Assembly (NCBI GenBank): GCA_040268355.1
Contig: JAWRIT010000086.1
Location: 1 to 18,385 of the forward strand
DNA length: 18,385 nt
Source of the DNA: UBA1367 sp040268355
GTDB taxonomy: Bacteria; Actinomycetota; Coriobacteriia; Coriobacteriales; Atopobiaceae
Direction of reading: 5' to 3'
The position numbers and the translations under genes are program-made. Position 1 is the first letter of the stretch. The number at the start of each line of letters is the position of its first letter. The notes under the pieces were generated by a model. That model saw only the letters and a list, made by a program, of their open reading frames with translations, ran no database searches and was not told the DNA's origin. Shown here piece after piece: positions 13,370-18,385 of this stretch.

Positions 13370-14437
13370 ATGTTTGAAGCCAAGATGACGCGGCGTTCCT
13401 TCGCGGCAACGATGGGCGTGGGCGCCTTGGCCACGCTTGCCAGCTGCGGTGGCGGTGGCAGCGAGGGGGACACCACCGCCCCCACGGACGAGTCCGTCAA
13501 GATCGAGATGGTCACTGACACCGGTGGCGTCAACGACCAGTCCTTCAACCAGCTCGCCTGGGCCGGCATGAAGCAGCTCGAGTCTGACAATGGCTGGGAG
13601 GTCTCCTACATCGAGTCCAAGCAGGACGCCGATTACATGACCAACCTCGACAAGGCGGTCGACGATGGCGCCCAGATCGTGTGGGGCATCGGGTTCGCCA
13701 TGGCGGAGGCCGTCAACACCGCCGCAGAGCAGAACCCGGACGTCAAGTTCGCCCTCATCGACGGCACCAATGACAACGGCGCCGAGAACCTCACGGGCGT
13801 GCTCTTCCGCGCCCAGGAGCCGTCGTTTGCCGTCGGCTACATCGCCGCGCGCATGAGCGAGTCCGGCAAGGTCGGCTTCATCGGCGGCATGAGCTCCGAG
13901 ACCATCCAGCAGTTCGAGTACGGCTTCTACGCCGGCATCGAGTACGCCAACAAGGAGCAGGGCACCTCGGTCACCTACACCGGCCAGTACGCCGAGTCCT
14001 TCGGTGACGCCGCCAAGGGCAAGTCCATCGCCCAGAAGATGATCCAGGGCGGCTGCGACGTGCTCTACCATGCGGCCGGCGGCACGGGCGTGGGCATGCT
14101 CGAGGCCTGCGACGAGGCCGGCGTCTGGAGCATCGGCGTCGACCAGGACCAGGCGGTCCTGTTCCCCGACTACAAGACCATCATCACCTCGGCCCTCAAG
14201 AAGGTCGACGAGGCTGTGGTCTCCGTCTCCAACGGGATCATGGACGGCTCCATCGCCGGTGGGGAGAACATCGTGCTGGGCGCCGCCGAGGACGCCATCG
14301 GCATCGCCCCGACGCATGACAACCTGCCCGACGAGATCTACAACGACGCCCTCGAGGTCATCGAGAAGATCAAGTCCGGCGAGATCGAGGTTCCTGACAC
14401 CAAGGACACGCTCGACGCCTACGTGGCCGGCCTCTAG
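13370..14437 (+). CDS. BMP-family (PnrA/NupN-like) nucleoside-binding lipoprotein
   Basis: This 355-aa substrate-binding lipoprotein belongs to a nucleoside ABC importer and is anchored on the outer face of the membrane. The N terminus carries TRRSF followed by a short hydrophobic stretch and the lipobox LASC with C26, so it resembles a Tat-exported lipoprotein, and a Gly/Ser linker follows. The mature part is a clear Bmp/PnrA domain: VTDTGGVNDQSFNQLAW, WGIGFAMAEAV, ALIDG, FRAQEPSFAVGYIAA, GKVGFIGGMSSETIQQFEYGF, YHAAGGTGVGMLEAC and IGVDQDQA. I chose the ATG at 13370 because of AAGGGAGAG just upstream; the GTG at 13349 has no site. Purine or broad nucleoside specificity is inferred from the family and from deoB-deoD immediately upstream. 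It is the first gene of the transporter set. Confidence 0.93.
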   Translation: MFEAKMTRRSFAATMGVGALATLASCGGGGSEGDTTAPTDESVKIEMVTDTGGVNDQSFNQLAWAGMKQLESDNGWEVSYIESKQDADYMTNLDKAVDDGAQIVWGIGFAMAEAVNTAAEQNPDVKFALIDGTNDNGAENLTGVLFRAQEPSFAVGYIAARMSESGKVGFIGGMSSETIQQFEYGFYAGIEYANKEQGTSVTYTGQYAESFGDAAKGKSIAQKMIQGGCDVLYHAAGGTGVGMLEACDEAGVWSIGVDQDQAVLFPDYKTIITSALKKVDEAVVSVSNGIMDGSIAGGENIVLGAAEDAIGIAPTHDNLPDEIYNDALEVIEKIKSGEIEVPDTKDTLDAYVAGL

Positions 14438-14467
14438 GCTCGCCCGTCCCACCACCGTTTGCACGAA

Positions 14468-14497
14468 CGCGAGGCGCACCGTGCGGTGCGCCTCGTG
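14468..14497 (+). terminator. Strong hairpin after the lipoprotein gene
   Basis: CGAGGCGCACC and GGTGCGCCTCG form a perfect 11-bp stem with a GTGC loop, extendable by two pairs including a wobble, 32 bases after the stop. The sequence that follows (TGCTTTCGGG) is only modestly T-rich. It suits a partial terminator or mRNA stabiliser that yields more binding protein than membrane components. Confidence 0.55.
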
Positions 14498-14521
14498 CTT
14501 TCGGGCACGTGCTCGCCTCTT

Positions 14522-14623
14522 GGTGAACACCGGTGGCCTCTGTGCGCACATGCGCGCACCGTACCATTTACTGAGGTGGCGCTCGGCCGCCCATGCAGCT
14601 TTTAGCTCGAAAGGCCAGCTGCA
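14522..14623 (+). other. Further inverted repeats in the 252-base gap before the ATPase gene
   Basis: The gap at 14438-14689 holds no convincing gene. Beyond the first hairpin it contains GGTG/CACC at 14522-14531, an 8-bp stem with one wobble (TGTGCGCA/TGCGCGCA) at 14541-14558, and TGCAGCT/AGCTGCA at 14594-14623 around a 16-nt loop. A 23-codon ATG frame starting at 14593 lacks a ribosome binding site and is not called. Function is unknown; attenuation or processing is possible. Confidence 0.4.
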
Positions 14624-14689
14624 GGGCGACTTCCCGTGACGCCGGCTCAACGAGGATTTGATTGCAGTGTCAAGTGAGGGAGGTGGCAG

Positions 14690-16219
14690 GTGGAAGCGAG
14701 CGCGGAGTATGCGGTGCAGATGCACGGCATCCGAAAGACCTTTGGCGCGTTCACGGCCCTCGACCACGTGGACCTTGACGTCAAGAGGCAGACGGTCCAC
14801 GCGATCCTGGGGGAGAACGGTGCCGGCAAGACCACGCTCATGAACATCCTCTACGGCATTTATCAGGCCGACGAGGGCGAGATCTACATGGGCGGCGAGA
14901 AGGTCGACATCATCAATCCGACCGAGGCCATCAAGCACGGAATCGGCATGGTCCACCAGCACTTCATGCTGGTCGAGAACTTCACGGTGACCGAGAACAT
15001 CATCTTGGGCGACGAGGTCTGCGGGGCAGCCGGCGTGATCGACATGACGCGCGCCCGCAAGGAGGTCATGGACCTGGTCGAGGAGTATGGCTTCGAGGTC
15101 GACCCGGACGCCGTCATCGAGGACATCAGCGTGGGCATGCAGCAGCGCGTGGAGATCCTGAAGGCGCTCTACCGCGGCGCCGAGGTACTCATCTTGGACG
15201 AGCCCACGGCGGTCCTCACGCCCCAGGAGATCGAGAAGCTGATCGAGATCATGCACGACCTGATCGCCAAGGGCAAGACGATCATCATCATCACCCACAA
15301 GCTCAAGGAGATCATGCAGTCGGCTGACGAGTGCTCCATCATTCGTCGTGGCGTCTACATGGGCACCGTCAATGTCAAGGAGTCCAACGAGAGCGAGCTC
15401 GCGGCCAAGATGGTGGGGCGCAACGTCAGCCTCACCGTGGACAAGACGCCCGCCCGTCCCGGGGAGGTCGTGCTCAGCATTCGTGACCTCACCGTCAAGG
15501 ACGAGCGCGGCATCGAGCAGGTGCGCGACCTCAGCCTCGAGGTGCGTGCCGGGGAGATCGTGGGCGTGGCCGGCATCGACGGCAACGGCCAGCAGGAGCT
15601 GGTCGACGCCATCTCCAATCTCGTCAAGGTCGAGTCGGGCACCATCTCGGTCAACGGCGAGCAGATCCAGAACACCAGCCCAAAGAACGCCTATCGGCAC
15701 TCCGTCGCGACCATCCCGGCCGATCGGCATCGCTGGGGCCTCGTGCTGCCCTTCTCCGTCAGCGAGAACTCGGTGCTCGAGCAGCACTCCGCCGATGAGT
15801 TCGGAAGCGGCCTCACGCTCGACTACGACAAGGTGCGCGCCTACACCAGAAGGCTCATCGACGAGTTCGACATTCGGCCGGGCGGCTGTGAGAACGAGCG
15901 CATGAGCGGGCTGTCCGGCGGCAACCAGCAAAAGGCCATCGTCGCGCGCATGGTCTCCGTCGCGCCGAACGTGCTCGTGGCCTTCCAGCCCACCCGCGGC
16001 CTCGACGTCGGCGCCATCGAGTTCATGCACAAGACCCTCATCGCCGAGCGCGACCGTGGCGCGGCGATCCTGCTCATCTCATTCGAGCTTGACGAGGTCA
16101 TGGATGTGTCTGACACCATCGCAGTCATCTACCACGGGCGGATCACGGGCACCTTCGCCCAGGGAACCGTGGACGAGAACCAGCTCGGTCTTCTCATGGC
16201 AGGAGGTGAGGCAAGGTGA
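14690..16219 (+). CDS. Nucleoside ABC transporter ATP-binding protein (two ABC domains)
   Basis: This 509-aa cytoplasmic ATPase would power nucleoside import and is of the YufO/NupO type, with two fused ABC domains. The first domain has Walker A GENGAGKTT (41-49), signature SVGMQQR (147-153) and Walker B VLILDEP (D170/E171). In the second, the Walker A is degenerate (GIDGNGQQ, 295-302), the signature is LSGGNQQ (408-414), and the Walker B region ends in QPTRGLD (433 onward) without the usual glutamate. This asymmetry is normal for BMP-type and sugar ATPases. The start is a GTG at 14690 with GAGGGAGG at 14676-14683, six bases away. Its TGA stop overlaps the GTG start of the next gene (GTGA), so the two are translationally coupled. 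Confidence 0.95.
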   Translation: MEASAEYAVQMHGIRKTFGAFTALDHVDLDVKRQTVHAILGENGAGKTTLMNILYGIYQADEGEIYMGGEKVDIINPTEAIKHGIGMVHQHFMLVENFTVTENIILGDEVCGAAGVIDMTRARKEVMDLVEEYGFEVDPDAVIEDISVGMQQRVEILKALYRGAEVLILDEPTAVLTPQEIEKLIEIMHDLIAKGKTIIIITHKLKEIMQSADECSIIRRGVYMGTVNVKESNESELAAKMVGRNVSLTVDKTPARPGEVVLSIRDLTVKDERGIEQVRDLSLEVRAGEIVGVAGIDGNGQQELVDAISNLVKVESGTISVNGEQIQNTSPKNAYRHSVATIPADRHRWGLVLPFSVSENSVLEQHSADEFGSGLTLDYDKVRAYTRRLIDEFDIRPGGCENERMSGLSGGNQQKAIVARMVSVAPNVLVAFQPTRGLDVGAIEFMHKTLIAERDRGAAILLISFELDEVMDVSDTIAVIYHGRITGTFAQGTVDENQLGLLMAGGEAR

Positions 16220-17403
16220 GCGCGTTTGAGAAGTTCCTGCGCGGCCGTTTCGCGGCGGCGCTCGTTGCCGTGCTCGTGGGCTTTGCCGTGTCGGCAGTCG
16301 TGCTCACGGCGGCCGGATTCGATCCCATCGGGTCCTTCGCGGCGCTGTTCAATGGGGCGTTCGGCAAGCCCAAGTACATCGCCAACGTCATCATCAAGGC
16401 GACGCCCATTCTGCTCACCGGCGTGTCGGTCGCCTTCGCGTTCAAGACGGGCCTGTTCAACATCGGCGCCGAGGGGCAGTACATCGTGGGCACGACGCTT
16501 GCCAGCATCGTGGGCCTGAAGCTCGCCCTTCCTGCGCCGCTGCAGGTCCCGATCGTGCTGGCCGCCGGCGTCCTCGGCGGCGCGGCGCTCGGCGCCCTCA
16601 TTGGCTGGCTGAAGGCCAAGTTTGGCATTCACGAGGTCATCACCTCCATCATGTGCAACTGGATCGCCTTCTACCTGTGCAACTACGTGGTCATGTCGAA
16701 GACCTTCCACAAGCCCGACTCCACGAGCGCCCTGCCGGTGAACAGCTCCAGCTACACCCTGATCCTGGGAACCTGGAAGAAGTCCGACGCGGGCAAGGAG
16801 TTCCTCGCAAACATTCCGTGGCTGCGCGAGATCTTGCTGAAGACCGACCTCAACTACGGCTTTCTCATCGCCGTGGCGGTGGCGATCCTGGCGAGCGTCG
16901 TGCTGACGCGCACCAAGCTCGGCTACGAGCTGCGTGCCGTGGGCTTCAACCGCGACGCCGCCCGGTTCAGCGGCATCTCGGTCGAGCGCAACATCGTGCT
17001 CTCCATGCTCATCTCTGGTGGCATCTGCGGCCTTGCGGGGGCGTTGACCATCACGGGCATCTCGCCGCACGCTATCACGCTGCTCGCTGCCATGGAGAGC
17101 TACGGCTTCAACGGCCTGTCGGTGGCCTTCATCGCGGCGACCTCGCCGCTCGGGTGCATCCCGGCCTCCATCCTGTTCTCCTCGCTCATCTACGGAGGCA
17201 TGTCGGTGCAGCAGGTCATGGGAGCGCCGTCCGACATCATCAGCATCATGATCGGCACCATCGTGTTCTTCACGGCCCTGCCGGGCATCACGCCGATACT
17301 GGCCGATCGCATCGCACAGAGGCGCAAGGCGCGTGAAGGCGAGGGGACCCCGCCCGATGGGGTCTCGCCGTCCGCGGCGCCGCTGCCGAAGAAGGAGGGA
17401 TAA
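16216..17403 (+). CDS. Nucleoside ABC transporter permease (YufP/NupP-like)
   Basis: This 395-aa polytopic membrane protein is one half of the nucleoside channel. The first hydrophobic segment lies near residues 10-35, and several more follow. The family motif GLFNIGAEGQYIVG sits between early helices, and an IHEVITSIMCNWIAFYL segment is typical of BMP-type permeases. The hydrophilic C-terminal tail is rich in Pro, Ser and Lys and faces the cytoplasm by inference. The GTG start at 16216 overlaps the TGA of the ATPase gene and has AGGAGG at 16201-16206, nine bases upstream. Its stop is followed four bases later by the second permease, whose ribosome binding site lies inside the end of this gene. 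Confidence 0.94.
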   Translation: MSAFEKFLRGRFAAALVAVLVGFAVSAVVLTAAGFDPIGSFAALFNGAFGKPKYIANVIIKATPILLTGVSVAFAFKTGLFNIGAEGQYIVGTTLASIVGLKLALPAPLQVPIVLAAGVLGGAALGALIGWLKAKFGIHEVITSIMCNWIAFYLCNYVVMSKTFHKPDSTSALPVNSSSYTLILGTWKKSDAGKEFLANIPWLREILLKTDLNYGFLIAVAVAILASVVLTRTKLGYELRAVGFNRDAARFSGISVERNIVLSMLISGGICGLAGALTITGISPHAITLLAAMESYGFNGLSVAFIAATSPLGCIPASILFSSLIYGGMSVQQVMGAPSDIISIMIGTIVFFTALPGITPILADRIAQRRKAREGEGTPPDGVSPSAAPLPKKEG

Positions 17404-17407
17404 GGCG

Positions 17408-18328
17408 ATGTTCAACAATCTCATCCTACTGATCGGCATCACCCTCATGTACTCGACGCCGCTCGTCTTTGGTGCTCTTGCCGGCGTCATCTCCGAGCGC
17501 TCGGGCGTGATCAACATCGGCATCGAGGGCATGATGGTCATCGGCGCGGTCTCTGCGGCCACGGCGAGCTACCTGACCCACAACCCGTGGCTGGCCCTGC
17601 TCATCGCCGGCGTTTGCGGTGCGCTGGTCGCCCTGCTTCACGCGGTTGCGTCGGTGACCTTCGGCGCGGACCAGACGGTCTCGGGCGTGGCCATCAACAT
17701 GCTGGCCCCGGGCATCGCGCTGTTTGCCTGCCGTCGCTTCTTTGACGGTGCGGCCATGACCCCCATCGCCCCCAAGCTTCCCAAGCTGCTGGGCAGCCAT
17801 GGCCTTGCCGGCACGCCGTTCGCCAACCTCAACGTCAACGTGACCACCGTGATCGCCCTCGCGCTCACCGTGCTCATGTGGTTCGTGCTGTACAAGACCA
17901 AGTGGGGCCTGCGCATCCGTGCCGTCGGTGAGCATCCGGCGGCGGCGGACACCCTGGGCGTCGACGTCTACCGGGTGCGCTATGCCTGCGTCATCGTCTC
18001 CGGCATGCTGGCGGGATTCGGCGGTGCCGCGATGACCATCGCCATCATCGCGCAGTTCACGCAGACGGCCATCTCGGGCCACGGCTTCATTGCCATGGCG
18101 GCGGTCATCTTCGGCAAGTGGACGCCGTTCGGCGCCTACGGGGCGTGCCTGCTCTTTGGCTTCACGCAGGCGCTCGTCATCATGCTTGGTGGCAGCAACT
18201 TCGCGGTGCCGAGCCAGATTCTCTCCATGCTGCCCTACATCATGACCATCGTCGTGCTGATCCTGTTCGTCGGGCGTTCGGTGGCGCCGAAGGCGGATGG
18301 CGTGCCGTACGTCAAGGGCTCACGCTAG
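17408..18328 (+). CDS. Nucleoside ABC transporter permease (YufQ/NupQ-like)
   Basis: This 306-aa polytopic membrane protein is the second, shorter permease of the importer. It shows the paired family motif ISERSGVINIGIEGMMVIGA after the first helix, and GADQTVSGVAINMLAPGIALF and LRIRAVGEHPAAADTLGVDVYRVRY in the regions expected to contact the ATPase. The frame is open 25 codons further upstream within the previous gene. I chose the ATG at 17408 because AAGGAGGG (17392-17399) lies eight bases before it and the homology begins with a hydrophobic helix. It completes the transporter; a hairpin follows within 12 bases. Confidence 0.95.
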   Translation: MFNNLILLIGITLMYSTPLVFGALAGVISERSGVINIGIEGMMVIGAVSAATASYLTHNPWLALLIAGVCGALVALLHAVASVTFGADQTVSGVAINMLAPGIALFACRRFFDGAAMTPIAPKLPKLLGSHGLAGTPFANLNVNVTTVIALALTVLMWFVLYKTKWGLRIRAVGEHPAAADTLGVDVYRVRYACVIVSGMLAGFGGAAMTIAIIAQFTQTAISGHGFIAMAAVIFGKWTPFGAYGACLLFGFTQALVIMLGGSNFAVPSQILSMLPYIMTIVVLILFVGRSVAPKADGVPYVKGSR

Positions 18329-18339
18329 ACGTGCGCCAC

Positions 18340-18362
18340 GGGGCACCTTGCCCCATAGGTTT
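18340..18362 (+). terminator. Probable terminator of the transporter operon
   Basis: GGGGCA and TGCCCC form a 6-bp GC-rich stem with a 3-nt CCT loop, 11 bases after the permease stop, followed by ATAGGTTT. The T-run is short but the position and compact stem fit an intrinsic terminator. The last 23 bases of the window show nothing further. Confidence 0.5.
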
Positions 18363-18385
18363 CAGTCGCCTCTCTGCGCGCCGCG

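Noticed and set aside
13274..16030. A 918-codon open frame on the minus strand across the lipoprotein and ATPase genes
   Set aside because: It lies antisense to two clear family genes, has low-complexity composition (rich in Val, Asp, Leu, Gly and His) and no recognisable domain. It is a product of GC-rich third codon positions.

Overview
The window is high-GC bacterial DNA with tightly packed genes, strong AGGAGG-type ribosome binding sites and several GTG starts. It carries a glycyl radical enzyme with its activase, which are oxygen-sensitive, and a Gram-positive style lipoprotein-dependent nucleoside ABC transporter. I read it as a chromosomal segment of an anaerobic high-GC Gram-positive, most likely a member of Coriobacteriia such as Olsenella or another Atopobiaceae. 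That assignment is inference from gene content and base composition, not a database match. I see no phage genes, transposases, CRISPR arrays, tRNAs or rRNAs.

Layout. (1) 60-1106 (+): a COG0523/CobW-type GTPase with a histidine-rich tail. (2) 1308-2282 (-): phosphate acetyltransferase, with a strong terminator and an apparent 11-codon leader ORF whose stop overlaps its start. (3) 2488-4787 (+): UDP-galactopyranose mutase and a family 2 glycosyltransferase, a small surface-glycan pair separated by a 24-nt palindrome. (4) 4893-6535 (+): deoC and an adenosine deaminase, translationally coupled. (5) 6621-11133 (-): read in the direction of transcription, psuK, psuG, a YjjI-family glycyl radical enzyme and its YjjW-family activase. 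(6) 11272-18328 (+): deoB, deoD, then a complete BMP/PnrA-type nucleoside ABC transporter (Tat-like lipoprotein, double ATPase, two permeases).

Regions 4-6 form one nucleoside-scavenging island. The transporter would bring nucleosides in. Add deaminates adenosine, and DeoD phosphorolyses purine (deoxy)nucleosides to (deoxy)ribose-1-phosphate. DeoB isomerises these to the 5-phosphates, and DeoC splits deoxyribose-5-phosphate into glyceraldehyde-3-phosphate and acetaldehyde. PsuK and PsuG convert pseudouridine through pseudouridine-5'-phosphate to uracil and ribose-5-phosphate. Pta could turn acetyl-CoA derived from acetaldehyde into acetyl phosphate, though no acetaldehyde dehydrogenase is visible here. 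No pyrimidine nucleoside phosphorylase, cytidine deaminase or transcriptional regulator is present in the window.

The most interesting element is the yjjI-yjjW pair. In Escherichia coli these genes of unassigned function sit beside the deo operon. Here, in a very different bacterium and a different arrangement, they again lie among deo genes, next to psuK-psuG. A shared 11-nt promoter-like element upstream of deoB and yjjI, and an inverted repeat inside the divergent psuK/deoB promoter region, suggest common control. Together these point to an uncharacterised radical step in nucleoside or deoxyribose catabolism.
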